Assembly (NCBI RefSeq): GCF_030651835.1
Contig: NZ_JAUSBX010000059.1
Location: 1 to 35,869, forward strand
From: Methylicorpusculum sp.
GTDB taxonomy: Bacteria; Pseudomonadota; Gammaproteobacteria; Methylococcales; Methylomonadaceae
Length of the DNA: 35,869 nucleotides
Reading direction: 5' to 3'
The stretch's first letter is position 1. Each line of letters opens with the position of its first letter. The translations under genes were made by a program, and so were the position numbers. Under the pieces are notes generated by a model. The model made no database searches and was not told where the DNA came from. It saw only the letters and a program-made list of their open reading frames with translations. Below, piece by piece: positions 17,214 through 26,620 of this stretch.

Positions 17214-17681
17214 AAAACTAATCGTCAGCCGATTCAGTTCCGGCAGGCAACTTTAAAAAACCGTTCGAGGTGAGTCCCTCTTATCATGAGAGAGGCTAGG
17301 ATCAATGCCGTTAAGCTAAGCACATTTTGTAGGAGAGGGCCATGCCCGCGATCGAGCCTCCTCGGGTCGCGGGCGTGAACCGTCCTGGTAAATGAAAGGC
17401 CGTTGTAAGGCGGTTAAGGTGATAGCCGCATCCGCCAAAGCTGTTAAAGGAGGATGCGCTGTCGCTTATCCACCCTACCCATCTGCGACCCAGACTTTCA
17501 CGGTAACGAGAACGTAGTCTTTACTCGGCGGCATTGAGAGCTGGGTGAGGGAAATAAAAAATAAGGAAAACTGCTTTTTACACCCTCATCCTAACCTTCT
17601 CCCAGAAGGAGAAGAAATACTTACTGATTTTTTAACTAACTAAGTCACATTCCGTCCATCACACGGCAAGAGAGTTATAGC
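17214..17681. other. Intergenic region with REP-like hairpin
   Basis: No gene is supported in these 468 bases between wecC and wecB. They hold repeat family C copy 2 (17308-17373) and, at 17581-17617, a second REP-like inverted repeat (CTTCTCC/GGAGAAG around CAGAA). Bases 17374-17580 show no recognisable feature. Confidence 0.5.
17308..17373 (+). repeat. REP-like repeat family C, copy 2 (with hairpin)
   Basis: Same blocks as 15798-15846, followed here by a complete GC-rich hairpin: CCCGCGA (17345-17351) pairs with TCGCGGG (17367-17373). The TGTAGGAG...GGGCCATGCCCGCGATCGAG core resembles REP elements that RAYT transposases can mobilise. No RAYT gene is present in the window. Confidence 0.6.
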
Positions 17682-18818
17682 ATGACATTAAAGGTACTCA
17701 CTGTATTCGGCACACGTCCGGAAGCCATAAAGATGGCTCCTGTGGTATTGGCCTTGCAACAAGCCCAAGGTATCGAATCGTTAGTGTGTGTTACCGCTCA
17801 GCACCGACAAATGTTGGATCAGGTGCTTAATCTGTTTGTCATAAAACCGGATTATGATTTGGACCTTATGGCACCCAATCAGGATCTATTTGATATTACG
17901 GCCAAAGTATTACTGGGTTTACGCGATGTACTCAGACAGGCCCGCCCTGATGTGGTGCTGGTGCATGGTGATACGACGACATGTTTTGCTGCCGGACTTG
18001 CCACTTTTTATGAAAACATTAAATTGGGTCATGTTGAAGCGGGTCTTCGAACGGGCAATTTGCGCGCACCTTTTCCGGAAGAGGCTAATAGAACGCTGGT
18101 GGGCCGTTTAGCGGATTATCATTTTGCCCCAACCCAGTCCTCTAAAACTAACTTACTGGCCGAAGGTGTAAAAGAGGAAGCCATTGTTGTAACCGGCAAT
18201 ACCGTCATTGACGCCTTGTTGATCGTCAGGGATAAAGTGACGGCTCAGCTTGAAGAAGTATGGCTTAATCATTTTGGTGAGGCTCTTTATACAACAGTCG
18301 TCAATAAGCAGCGAAAACTGATTTTGATTACGGGTCACCGGCGTGAGAATTTTGGCCAAGGTTTTATCGATTTATGTAACGCTATTAAAGAGCTGGCGCA
18401 AAAACACGGTGACTGGGATTTGGTTTATCCTGTTCATCTCAATCCAAATGTACAAAAACCGGTCTATGAAATTTTGGCGGATTTGCCTAACGTCTATCTG
18501 ATCGCACCGCTTGATTATGAGCCGTTTGTTTGGATGATGAACCAAAGTGATCTTATTTTGACCGATTCCGGCGGCATTCAGGAAGAGGGACCATCTTTGG
18601 GTAAGCCGGTTTTGGTGATGCGGGATGTGACCGAAAGACCTGAAGCTGTCGATGCCGGAACTGTTTTATTGGTTGGGACTAACAAGGAAAAAATTGTTAA
18701 CGGGGTTGAAACGGTGTTGCAGGATAAGGAGATTTACGCGCGAATGTCAAAAGCACATAATCCCTATGGCGATGGCAATGCGTGTGCTCTGATAGTCAAA
18801 AAGCTTTCGGATAGATAA
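17682..18818 (+). CDS. wecB: UDP-N-acetylglucosamine 2-epimerase (non-hydrolysing)
   Basis: A 378-residue cytoplasmic enzyme that interconverts UDP-GlcNAc and UDP-ManNAc, supplying substrate to WecC. Seen: the N-terminal signature [54 protein letters not shown], then TGHRRENFG and the GT-B-like C-terminal [31 protein letters not shown]. These motifs and the length match the bacterial non-hydrolysing class. Only a weak binding site (AGAG) precedes the ATG. Together wecB and wecC predict a ManNAcA-containing polymer. Confidence 0.95.
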   Translation: MTLKVLTVFGTRPEAIKMAPVVLALQQAQGIESLVCVTAQHRQMLDQVLNLFVIKPDYDLDLMAPNQDLFDITAKVLLGLRDVLRQARPDVVLVHGDTTTCFAAGLATFYENIKLGHVEAGLRTGNLRAPFPEEANRTLVGRLADYHFAPTQSSKTNLLAEGVKEEAIVVTGNTVIDALLIVRDKVTAQLEEVWLNHFGEALYTTVVNKQRKLILITGHRRENFGQGFIDLCNAIKELAQKHGDWDLVYPVHLNPNVQKPVYEILADLPNVYLIAPLDYEPFVWMMNQSDLILTDSGGIQEEGPSLGKPVLVMRDVTERPEAVDAGTVLLVGTNKEKIVNGVETVLQDKEIYARMSKAHNPYGDGNACALIVKKLSDR

Positions 18819-19282
18819 AAAAGCAATATAATTGGCAACTTTCCGTGGTGCAACAAGACAAAGGTGATGCACCGGGTAGGTTGCGGTTGGCGATAGCCAA
18901 CCAACGGTTCAAGGTCGTGGAGTTCATTGTTGGGTTGAATTCGCCATGTAATTCATCAGCCCTCTTCCAAGTAAACCCGCCTTTGGGCTAATATCTACGC
19001 GCAAAATTTTTATCTTCGGCTAACGGGGCAATATCAGGCCCGGCTAAGACCGATAGAGATCGGATCAATAACCTTAAGGATTTCGCCAATAATTACGCCT
19101 CTTATAAAGGGGAGAATAAACGTATCCACCCAGTGCTGATGCAGGCAATCCTTGCCGTTAACCAGGCTTCGATTAATGGTATTGGAGTTTAGTCTGGCAG
19201 TAAAACAAGGGAACCAAATAATCATAATAATTAGAACGGATTTAGGAAAGCAGTTAATAACCCCCAAAATTATGGATGTTTT
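18819..19282. other. Long leader region upstream of the exosortase gene
   Basis: These 464 bases contain repeat family B copy 2 (18860-18938). The remaining 340 bases up to the exosortase start carry a small hairpin (CCGAT 19050-19054 with ATCGG 19059-19063) but no gene, terminator or riboswitch I can name. A minus-strand open frame (19034-19267) is not supported by a binding site or recognisable sequence. Confidence 0.5.
18860..18938 (+). repeat. Intergenic repeat family B, copy 2
   Basis: Same orientation and block order as 7462-7540: AAAGGTGATGC, GGGTAGGTTG, GGTTGGCGATAGC, CAAC, and TGGAGTTCATTGTTGGGTTG at the end. The middle is more diverged. It lies just after wecB. Confidence 0.65.
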
Positions 19283-20872
19283 ATGAAATTGAATTATGCA
19301 CTTTTAATCTCGGCCGCATTAATTGCCTTGTTAATAGGCCTCATTTTTGGTGATGCGCTGATTACCATGGTTGGGCGATGGGAAAGCGAAGAATACAGCC
19401 ACGGTTATCTGATACCGGTTATCTCGTTTTGGTTTGTTTGGGAAAACAGATTGGCATTAGCCAAAATGCAATTCGAACCTCAATGGACGGGAGTTGTATG
19501 CGTCCTTATCGGTCTGTTGATTGGTTTTGCAGGTAATTTGGCGACATTGTCTATCATTTCACAGTACGCTTTTTTACTGGTTTTGTTTGGCATGTGTCTG
19601 GCTTATACCGGCTGGAAGGGCATCAGGCTGCTCTGGTTTCCATTGGTGTATTTAATTTTCATGATTCCATTACCGAATTTTTTATACAACAATCTGTCTT
19701 CAGAGCTGCAGCTCATCTCCTCCCAAATCGGCGTCGCTGTTATCCGTTCCTTTGGCATCAGCGTATTTTTGGCGGGCAATGTCATTGATCTGGGTAACTT
19801 TCAGTTACAAGTGGTCGAAGCCTGTAGCGGCTTGCGTTACCTGTTTCCTCTCGCCAGTTTCTGTTTTTTGTGTGCGTATTTTTTTAGAGCCAAATTGTGG
19901 ATGCGCATCCTGATTGTGCTTTCGACATTGCCCATCACCGTGTTGATGAACAGTTTTCGTATCGGTGTTATTGGTGTTCTGGTGGATAATTGGGGCATAG
20001 AACAAGCGGAAGGGTTTCTGCATGATTTTGAAGGCTGGGTTATTTTTATTGGCTGCCTGGGCATTTTGTTTATCGAAATGTGGTTATTGGTCAAGATTTT
20101 TTATAAAGGCAAGAAATTTTCACAAGTATTTGTGATCGGCGCTCAGCCGCTGGACGTACTGGGTATTCCTGAAGAGGCTGAGCAGGTTCAAACCGTACAA
20201 TCGCAAACCTTATTTTACGGATTGCCAAAACCTTTTTTGACAGCCCTGGTGCTTTTAATCATTGCCGCACCTATTTCAATGTTTGTGGGGGATCGAGAGG
20301 AAATATCACCCGAACGTTCGCGCTTTACCACATTTCCTTTAACTATTTCAGACTGGAAAGGCGTGGAAGTCGGCATGGGCCAGAAATACATCGACGAACT
20401 TAAATTCGATGATTACATCATTGCCAACTATACAAAGCCGGGTGAAGTCTCCCCGGTCAACTTTTACGTGGCTTATTACGCCTCTCAGCGGCAGGGCGCT
20501 TCAGCGCACTCACCCAAATCCTGTATTCCAGGTGACGGCTGGCGTATCGGGGAATTTACCCAACGAAGTTTGCCGGGTGCAACCATGTCAGATGGCAGTC
20601 CGATAAGAGTCAATCGGGCTGTTATTTCGAAAGGCGATAGTAAACAACTTGTGTACTACTGGTTTCAGCAACGCGGCCGAAATATAACCAACGAATATCT
20701 GGTTAAATGGTACCTCTTCTGGGATGCGCTGACGCGTCAGCGTACCGATGGCGCGTTGGTCCGATTAGTTGTTGCATTGCCTGAAAGCCGCCCGACAGAG
20801 GAAGGCGACAAGATACTCGAAGCATTTATTAAAGACGTACATGGGCAATTGCCAGGTTTTATTCCCAACTAA
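19283..20872 (+). CDS. Exosortase-EpsI fusion protein (XrtD-like)
   Basis: A 529-residue integral membrane protein. Residues about 1-280 form the exosortase domain, a multi-helix transpeptidase-like protein that processes proteins with a C-terminal sorting signal (PEP-CTERM, or VPLPA-CTERM for XrtD). The catalytic triad is visible: C181 in VVEACSGLRYLFP, R226 in MNSFRIG and H247 in GFLHDFEGW. From about 315 a further membrane segment and an EpsI domain follow, with HSPKSCIPGDGW and a conserved DWKG region. The IPLPNFLYNNLSSELQ and EQAEGFLHDFEGW sequences and the EpsI fusion resemble XrtD more than XrtA, which normally has IPSG-x-WSVVEACSGIRY. The subtype is from memory. The stop codon is part of the MITE target site CTAA. 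Confidence 0.88.
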   Translation: MKLNYALLISAALIALLIGLIFGDALITMVGRWESEEYSHGYLIPVISFWFVWENRLALAKMQFEPQWTGVVCVLIGLLIGFAGNLATLSIISQYAFLLVLFGMCLAYTGWKGIRLLWFPLVYLIFMIPLPNFLYNNLSSELQLISSQIGVAVIRSFGISVFLAGNVIDLGNFQLQVVEACSGLRYLFPLASFCFLCAYFFRAKLWMRILIVLSTLPITVLMNSFRIGVIGVLVDNWGIEQAEGFLHDFEGWVIFIGCLGILFIEMWLLVKIFYKGKKFSQVFVIGAQPLDVLGIPEEAEQVQTVQSQTLFYGLPKPFLTALVLLIIAAPISMFVGDREEISPERSRFTTFPLTISDWKGVEVGMGQKYIDELKFDDYIIANYTKPGEVSPVNFYVAYYASQRQGASAHSPKSCIPGDGWRIGEFTQRSLPGATMSDGSPIRVNRAVISKGDSKQLVYYWFQQRGRNITNEYLVKWYLFWDALTRQRTDGALVRLVVALPESRPTEEGDKILEAFIKDVHGQLPGFIPN

Positions 20873-21061
20873 TTCTACTTTGTCATATTCAATGAACGCA
20901 CAATTCAGAATCGTCATTCCGGCAGGGATTGCCGGAGCCGTTAGACCGCGTAAGCGAATCCAGACGCCATGGATGGATTTAAGCTTACCGTCCCTGGCAC
21001 TGGATCCCCGCTTCCCGGCGGGGATGACGAGTTTGTGTGTAATCTGACAAAGTAGAACTAA
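20869..21061 (-). mobile_element. IS5-like MITE, copy 2 (185 bp, CTAA target duplication)
   Basis: A 185-bp element (20873-21057) with ends TTCTACTTTGTCA... and ...ATCTGACAAAGTAGAA, flanked by direct CTAA repeats (20869-20872, 21058-21061). It is inverted relative to copy 1: its reverse complement shares GGATCCAGTGCCA, CTGGATTCGCTT, CGGTCTAACGGCTCCGGCAATCC and GCCGGAATGACGA with it. The hairpin ATCCCCGC/GCGGGGAT (21004-21025) matches the copy 1 hairpin. The left CTAA includes the exosortase TAA stop, so insertion did not change the protein. Confidence 0.85.
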
Positions 21062-21326
21062 GCCTGAAAAATAGATCGTCAAACGTCCTATTTTTTAAAG
21101 TACTGTTCGCTTTAGTGGTTGAAAGGACCTCAACGCCGTGTTCCCGGCATGGATCGCCCGAGCCGTTAGACCGCCTAAGCGAATCCGGGTCACAAGGACG
21201 TGAAAGTTCAATACCATTGATAGCTTATGGACTCCGGCAATCCATCCCGCGGGACACCTGCTATTAATGCGAACATAGCCTTTTTGACAAAGCTTATAAC
21301 ATGAATTCCTCACAAGAGGTGGTGCT
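21062..21326. other. Intergenic region with decayed MITE-related sequence
   Basis: Bases 21150-21190 repeat the MITE interior (GAGCCGTTAGACCGCCTAAGCGAATCC, 1-2 changes from copy 2), and 21235-21255 repeats its CTCCGGCAATCC block in the opposite orientation. Clear terminal repeats are missing; TTTTTGACAAAG (21281-21292) may be a relic of one end. This is probably a broken third copy. The glgP binding site AGAGGTGG (21314-21321) closes the region. Confidence 0.5.
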
Positions 21327-23855
21327 ATGACTACGCCTAGAAATTTTCCGGACCAACTGGCTGAAAAGCTGGATGGTCTTCCTGAATTAGCGCTCGATTG
21401 TAATTTTTCCTGGAGTCATCGAGCTGATGCGATTTGGCAGGAGTTGGATGCTGATTTGTGGCAACAAACCCGTAATCCCTGGTTAGTACTACAAACCACT
21501 TCCAGCAAACGCCTTGAAGAATTGGCTGGTAACGAAACATTTTGCAAGAATCTCAAAAGTATTGTCAGTGATTACAGGCAATCGCTGAGTGAAGAACGCT
21601 GGTTTCAGCATGAACTGCAGGCTACCGCAAAATTCAAGCAAGTCGCCTATTTCAGCATGGAGTTTGGCCTCAGCGAGGCACTGCCGATTTATTCAGGCGG
21701 ACTGGGCTTGCTTGCGGGCGATCATTTAAAAGCAGCAAATGACTTGAGACTTCCGCTGATCGGCGTCGGTTTGCTGTATCAAAACGGCTACTTTCGTCAG
21801 GCCATTGATCAAGACGGCAATCAAATCGCGCTTTATCCCTCCAGCGACACCGGAGATCTTCCGGTTTGTCCGGTCCGCAACGAAGAAGGTGAATGGCTGC
21901 GCATTCAGCTTTATACGCCCTCGCGTTTATGGGTCCGTGTCTGGCAAGCGCAAATCGGCAGTATCAAACTGTATCTTTTGGATACCAACGATCCGATTAA
22001 TCATCCGGTTGAGCGCTGCATTACCACCGAACTTTATGGCGGCGGACCCGAACATCGTCTGACTCAGGAAATTTTGCTGGGCATCGGCGGTTGGCGTGTT
22101 CTAAGAGCCTTGGGCATCAAACCCGACGTTTGTCATCTCAATGAGGGACACGCAGCATTGCTGGTATTGGAACGGGCCAGAGATTTTATGGAAGAATTTC
22201 ATCTTGATTTTGAAACCGCATTGGCCGTGACCCGGGCAGGTAATCTTTTTACCACCCACACCCCCGTTGAAGCGGGTTTCGACCGGTTCAGCCCTGAATT
22301 GATCACCCGTTATTTGGGACATTATGCGCAATCGCTCAATATTTCCCTGGAAACGCTCATCAACCTGGGCCGTAATCCTTACGACACAACGAACGAACAG
22401 TCGTTCAATATGGCTTATCTCGCCATTCATGGCAGTGCCGCCATTAATGGCGTCAGCCGTTTACACGGCGAAGTAAGCCGGCGAATTTTTAGCCCCTTAT
22501 TTCCGGGTTTGCCTCTTCAGGAAGTACCGGTAGGGCATATTACCAACGGCGTTCACGTACCGACTTGGGACTCAATGTATGCTGATGAACTCTGGACTAA
22601 TTTATGCGGCAAAAGCCGCTGGTATTGCGAACATGAAAATCTGGCGGAAAAGTTTGACCGTGTCAGCGATGAGCAAATTTGGACGTTACGCGCTAAAAAT
22701 CGAAAACGCCTGGTTGACTATGTCCGCAGTGAGTATGCAAGGGAACTGAATACTCAGAGTATGATCTCCGAAGCCGAACGGCAAGACCGCGTATTACGCC
22801 TGTTTGATCCTAATGTCATGACGATTGGTTTTGCACGCCGATTTGCCACTTATAAACGGCCTAATTTGCTGCTTACTGATCCGGACCGGCTCGCCGCGAT
22901 ACTCACCAACCCGGCACGCCCCGTCCAACTGGTTATATCAGGTAAGGCCCATCCTGCCGATCAACCCGGACAAGCACTGATCAAAGCGTGGTATCAATTT
23001 ATGCTCAGGCCTGAAATTCGCGAACGAGCCATTTATTTAAGCGATTACGATATGATTACCGCCGAATATTTGGTGCAAGGCGTTGATTTATGGATTAACA
23101 CCCCGCGCAGACCCTGGGAAGCGTGTGGTACCAGCGGCATGAAAACTTTAGTCAACGGCGGTTTAAATCTATCCGAACTGGACGGCTGGTGGGCTGAAGC
23201 TTATACACCCGAAGTGGGTTGGGCTTTAAATGGCTTGGAAGACGAACTGGCTGATCCATCACAAGCGGAAATCCTGTATCAACATTTGGAAAATACCATT
23301 ATTCCTCATTTTTATGATCACGATCCAGCCGGCATTCCTCGGTGTTGGGTGAATTTTATTCGGGCAAGTATGTCGACGCTGACCCCTTATTTTTCGGCCA
23401 ACCGGATGGTTCGAGAATACACCGAACATTACTACCTTCCTTTGGCTGCCAACTATAACAAGCGGATTGCCGATAACGTCAAACTGGGAAAAGCTATACA
23501 GCTCTGGCAAAAACGTATCAAGGAACTGTGGGCAAAAATCCATGTAGAAAACCCGGTAGCCGAACAAATTGAAAACACCTATCGATTTAGTCTGATGCTT
23601 TATCTAGGCGATTTGGAGGCAAAAGATGTTTGCGTAGAATTATTTTCAGAACCGGCAGAACAAAAATCATTTGAACTGATCCCCATGCAAATGGAGCGTG
23701 CAATTCCGGGCGCTGTTAACGGCTATCTCTACAGCGCAGTTATTGCCGCAAACCGGCCCATTTCTGATTACACGCCCAGAATCCGGCCGAATCATCCGGA
23801 TTGTAATATCCCTCTTGAAACCGGGCTCATCCAATGGGTGAAAATGCCCAGGTAA
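21327..23855 (+). CDS. glgP: Alpha-glucan phosphorylase
   Basis: An 842-residue pyridoxal-phosphate enzyme that releases glucose-1-phosphate from glycogen-type alpha-glucan. The N-terminal domain (about 1-100) resembles DUF3417 (LPELALDCNFSWSHRADAIWQELD), and the protein matches the Thermotoga/archaeal-type phosphorylase subfamily more than the E. coli MalP/GlgP type. Seen: AYFSMEFGLSEALPIYSGGLGLLAGDHLKAANDL, NEGHAAL, TTHTPVEAGFDRF, HITNGVHVPTW, FARRFATYKRP, and the PLP lysine K606 in RPWEACGTSGMKTLVNGGLN. A strong SD (AGAGGTGG) precedes the ATG. It stands alone but lies near the sucrose/amylosucrase genes, whose glucan it could degrade. Confidence 0.93.
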   Translation: MTTPRNFPDQLAEKLDGLPELALDCNFSWSHRADAIWQELDADLWQQTRNPWLVLQTTSSKRLEELAGNETFCKNLKSIVSDYRQSLSEERWFQHELQATAKFKQVAYFSMEFGLSEALPIYSGGLGLLAGDHLKAANDLRLPLIGVGLLYQNGYFRQAIDQDGNQIALYPSSDTGDLPVCPVRNEEGEWLRIQLYTPSRLWVRVWQAQIGSIKLYLLDTNDPINHPVERCITTELYGGGPEHRLTQEILLGIGGWRVLRALGIKPDVCHLNEGHAALLVLERARDFMEEFHLDFETALAVTRAGNLFTTHTPVEAGFDRFSPELITRYLGHYAQSLNISLETLINLGRNPYDTTNEQSFNMAYLAIHGSAAINGVSRLHGEVSRRIFSPLFPGLPLQEVPVGHITNGVHVPTWDSMYADELWTNLCGKSRWYCEHENLAEKFDRVSDEQIWTLRAKNRKRLVDYVRSEYARELNTQSMISEAERQDRVLRLFDPNVMTIGFARRFATYKRPNLLLTDPDRLAAILTNPARPVQLVISGKAHPADQPGQALIKAWYQFMLRPEIRERAIYLSDYDMITAEYLVQGVDLWINTPRRPWEACGTSGMKTLVNGGLNLSELDGWWAEAYTPEVGWALNGLEDELADPSQAEILYQHLENTIIPHFYDHDPAGIPRCWVNFIRASMSTLTPYFSANRMVREYTEHYYLPLAANYNKRIADNVKLGKAIQLWQKRIKELWAKIHVENPVAEQIENTYRFSLMLYLGDLEAKDVCVELFSEPAEQKSFELIPMQMERAIPGAVNGYLYSAVIAANRPISDYTPRIRPNHPDCNIPLETGLIQWVKMPR

Positions 23856-24022
23856 GCTTGATTGCTTCAAATCAAGTGTTCGGCCACTATTATCCAGTCC
23901 GAATTGACGACAACTATCCTGACACAGAGGGGACACGACCAAGATGCGTTCACTCATTCTATCTACTTTTTTTATGATAGACATCATCTTAAACTATTGT
24001 CCGGATTTGGGGCCCATTTTAA

Positions 24023-26620
24023 TCAGCCTGGTCCCTTTTCAAGCCACGTCAAAAGAGTTTGGTAAAAAACATTCGGTGTTACTGGTTTGGTAATGAATCC
24101 GTTCATGCCTGCCTCGAAACACCGCGCCTTGTCTTCTGCAAAGGCATTCGCCGTCATCGCCAGAATCGGGATTGCTGAATAACCGGGGAGTAGACGAATC
24201 TGGCGGCTCGCATCCAACCCATCCATATGCGGCATCTGCATGTCCATCAGGATCAGATCGTAGTGGTCAGCACTTGCCTTTTCGACTGCCTCCCGACCGT
24301 CGGAGGCGAGATGGACAGTGAGCCCGACATCCTCCAGCAGCATCCGCGAAATCTCCTGGTTGATAGGTTCGTCTTCCGCCAGCAGAATGTGCTTGCCGGC
24401 ATGTTCACGCCGAACCGCCCGCCCGGCGTCCTCTACGCCGATCTTGGGGAGGACTTCGGTAGTCTGTTCCGCCTTGGTGAAAACGGTGGTAAACCAGAAG
24501 GTGCTGCCTTGACCTTCGATGCTGCTCACCCCTACCGTCCCGCCCATGAGCTCGGCAATATTCTTGGTGATCGCCAGGCCCAGCCCTGTTCCCCCGTATT
24601 TGCGGGTGGTCGAGTTATCGGCTTGTTCGAAGGTGCCGAACAGTTTGGGCAGGGCCTCTGGGTCAATGCCGATTCCACTGTCTTCCACTTCGAAACGGAG
24701 CGTGATGGTTTCGTCGGTCTGGGCCTCTTCCTTAACGCGCAAGGTGATATGGCCCCGCTCGGTGAACTTGAGGGCATTGGCGGCATAGTTGAGCAGGGCT
24801 TGCTGGAGTCTGGTTGGATCGCCCAAGAGAGAGTGAGTAAGCGCGACAGTCTCCGTGTTGATGGCGATACCTTTGACCTGGGCCTTCTGAGCCAGCATCG
24901 AGACTATGTTGTCTAGTATGGCGTCGATGTGGACTGGAGCGACTTCCAGGGTGAATTTGCCAGCTTCTATTTTTGACAGGTCGAGAATGGCGTTGATGAT
25001 TTCTAATAGGTGCTTGCCGGCGGCTTCGATCTTGTCGAGTTTGTCGGTTTGTTGCGGTGTCAGGCCTGAACGACGAAGGATGTGTGCCATGCCGGTGATG
25101 GCATTGAGTGGTGTCCGGATCTCATGGCTCATGTTCGCCAGGAACGCACTCTTGGTGATGTTTGCTGTTTCGGCGGCTTCCTTGGCCAGTGTCAGTTCGT
25201 GAGTGCGTTCGCTGACGAGTTCCTCCAGGTGGCGGCGGTGTTGTGCGAGTTCTTCCTGGGTCGCCTTGATTTCGGTAATGTCGGTATGTGTACCGCACAT
25301 GCGCAGCGGTTTGCCGTCGGCGTCGCGCTGCATCACGCTGGCTTGATCGAGAATCCAGATGATGCTGCCGTCCTTGCGCAGCATACGATATTCGAGTCGG
25401 TGCCTGCTCGAGCGGCCTTCAAGAACAGAGTTGATCGAATCCCACGCACGGCTGCGGTCATCCGGGTAGATGAAATCGGCCCATTGCTGAGTCGTCTGCC
25501 GGATGTCTTCATGGCTGTAACCCAGCATGGTGGCCCATCGCTCGTTGCGATAAACCGTGCCAGCCGCGATGTCCCAATCCCAGAAACCGAGTTCCGCACC
25601 TTCGAGAACGAAGCGCAGTTGCTTTTCGCTGTTTTCCAGCGCGCGTTCAGCCTTATTTCGCTGCGTAATGTCGTTGCCGATGCCGAGAATGCCGATGAGT
25701 TGGCCATTTTCGTCGCGCATGGGAATCTTGATGGTTTGCAACAGTTCTCGGTGACCGTCGAAGAGAAAAGTGATTTCCTCTTCGTTGACCGAGGGGCCAT
25801 TCTTTGCCATTGCGGCGCGATCGTTGGTCCGAAAAGAATCAGCAAGAGCCTTGTCAACGAAGTCGTAGTCGGTCTTGCCGACGATCTCCTGCTCGCAGGC
25901 GCCGAAGAATTGCTCGAATCGATGATTGCAGGCCAGATAAATGCCCTTGGCATCTTTCAGCCAGATCAAGTCGGGAAGTGTGTCGATCAATATGCGCAGC
26001 ATGGATCGCTCACGCATTGCCTTTTCCTGCTCGGCTTGTAAAGCCTGCTGGTCTTCCAGTTGCCGTTCCTGATCGCGAAAGATCAGGCACAGCAACATGG
26101 TAGCAGGTGGATAGAACAGCAAGAGTACCCACCAAGCTTGTTCAATGAAGGCATAGCCAACTTGATCGGGAATCTGCGTGAAGGCGGCTAACTGTGACAG
26201 TTGCACCACCATGCCCAAGGCCAGATAATCTAGCTTGGAAGGAGGCGCTTGGCGTTGCGACCACCACTGTCTTGCCAGCACGCCCAAGAGGCTGGACACA
26301 ACTACGACCAGGATCCCGACTGGCGCCCCGATGCCGCCCAGTTGATAACGATAAATAGCGGCCATGATCGCCGCAATCGCTGCAGTGAAAGTACCTCCGA
26401 CGACGCCCGCCACCGATAGAACGATGGATCGGCCATCAAAAATCAATCCTGGAACAAAAGTCACCGGGTTGAGCATGCCTAGCAGGGTCACGCCGCCAAA
26501 CAGGAGGCCAAGCAATACTTGCCGATTCAGCGATTTGTTATGAAATTGCCTGAGGACAATCTGCCCGGCCGCCACCAGAGCAATCAGGAATGCAATGTTA
26601 TTGATCAGGTTGATGAGCAT
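24023..26620 (-). CDS. Hybrid sensor histidine kinase (5TM, PAS-PAS, REC)
   Basis: An 865-residue inner-membrane sensor. Order: LytS-like 5TM domain about 1-180; PAS about 208-325 ([19 protein letters not shown]); second PAS/PAC about 338-455 ([19 protein letters not shown]); coiled linker; HisKA about 490-555 with the phospho-accepting H499 in SHEIRTPLN; HATPase about 600-715 with N box [12 protein letters not shown]1 EDSGIGID, F and G2 YGGTGLGL; then a receiver domain about 743-858 with D793 in LILMDMQMP. It lacks an output domain and no partner regulator is adjacent. Sampled lines give about 55-63% GC versus about 48-53% in neighbours, suggesting a different origin. The ligand is unknown. 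It converges with glgP. Confidence 0.9.
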   Translation of the reverse strand: MLINLINNIAFLIALVAAGQIVLRQFHNKSLNRQVLLGLLFGGVTLLGMLNPVTFVPGLIFDGRSIVLSVAGVVGGTFTAAIAAIMAAIYRYQLGGIGAPVGILVVVVSSLLGVLARQWWSQRQAPPSKLDYLALGMVVQLSQLAAFTQIPDQVGYAFIEQAWWVLLLFYPPATMLLCLIFRDQERQLEDQQALQAEQEKAMRERSMLRILIDTLPDLIWLKDAKGIYLACNHRFEQFFGACEQEIVGKTDYDFVDKALADSFRTNDRAAMAKNGPSVNEEEITFLFDGHRELLQTIKIPMRDENGQLIGILGIGNDITQRNKAERALENSEKQLRFVLEGAELGFWDWDIAAGTVYRNERWATMLGYSHEDIRQTTQQWADFIYPDDRSRAWDSINSVLEGRSSRHRLEYRMLRKDGSIIWILDQASVMQRDADGKPLRMCGTHTDITEIKATQEELAQHRRHLEELVSERTHELTLAKEAAETANITKSAFLANMSHEIRTPLNAITGMAHILRRSGLTPQQTDKLDKIEAAGKHLLEIINAILDLSKIEAGKFTLEVAPVHIDAILDNIVSMLAQKAQVKGIAINTETVALTHSLLGDPTRLQQALLNYAANALKFTERGHITLRVKEEAQTDETITLRFEVEDSGIGIDPEALPKLFGTFEQADNSTTRKYGGTGLGLAITKNIAELMGGTVGVSSIEGQGSTFWFTTVFTKAEQTTEVLPKIGVEDAGRAVRREHAGKHILLAEDEPINQEISRMLLEDVGLTVHLASDGREAVEKASADHYDLILMDMQMPHMDGLDASRQIRLLPGYSAIPILAMTANAFAEDKARCFEAGMNGFITKPVTPNVFYQTLLTWLEKGPG

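Noticed and set aside
19193-19208. TGGCAGTAAAACAAGG upstream of the exosortase as a sigma-54 promoter
   Set aside because: The -24 GG element is present but the -12 GC is missing, so it does not fit the consensus known for EPS/PEP-CTERM promoters.
19034-19267. A 77-codon minus-strand open frame upstream of the exosortase
   Set aside because: No ribosome binding site, no known motif; the hydrophobic look is not enough to support it.
20765-21082. Open frames on both strands at the 3' end of the exosortase gene
   Set aside because: They read through MITE copy 2 and its terminal repeats.
23857-23876. Hairpin CTTGATT/AATCAAG right after glgP, considered as a terminator
   Set aside because: AT-rich 7-bp stem with no T-run after it; too weak to call.
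25082-26041. A 319-codon open frame antisense to the hybrid kinase gene
   Set aside because: It lies wholly inside a well-supported gene, has no recognisable domain, and arises from the GC-rich third positions of the kinase codons.
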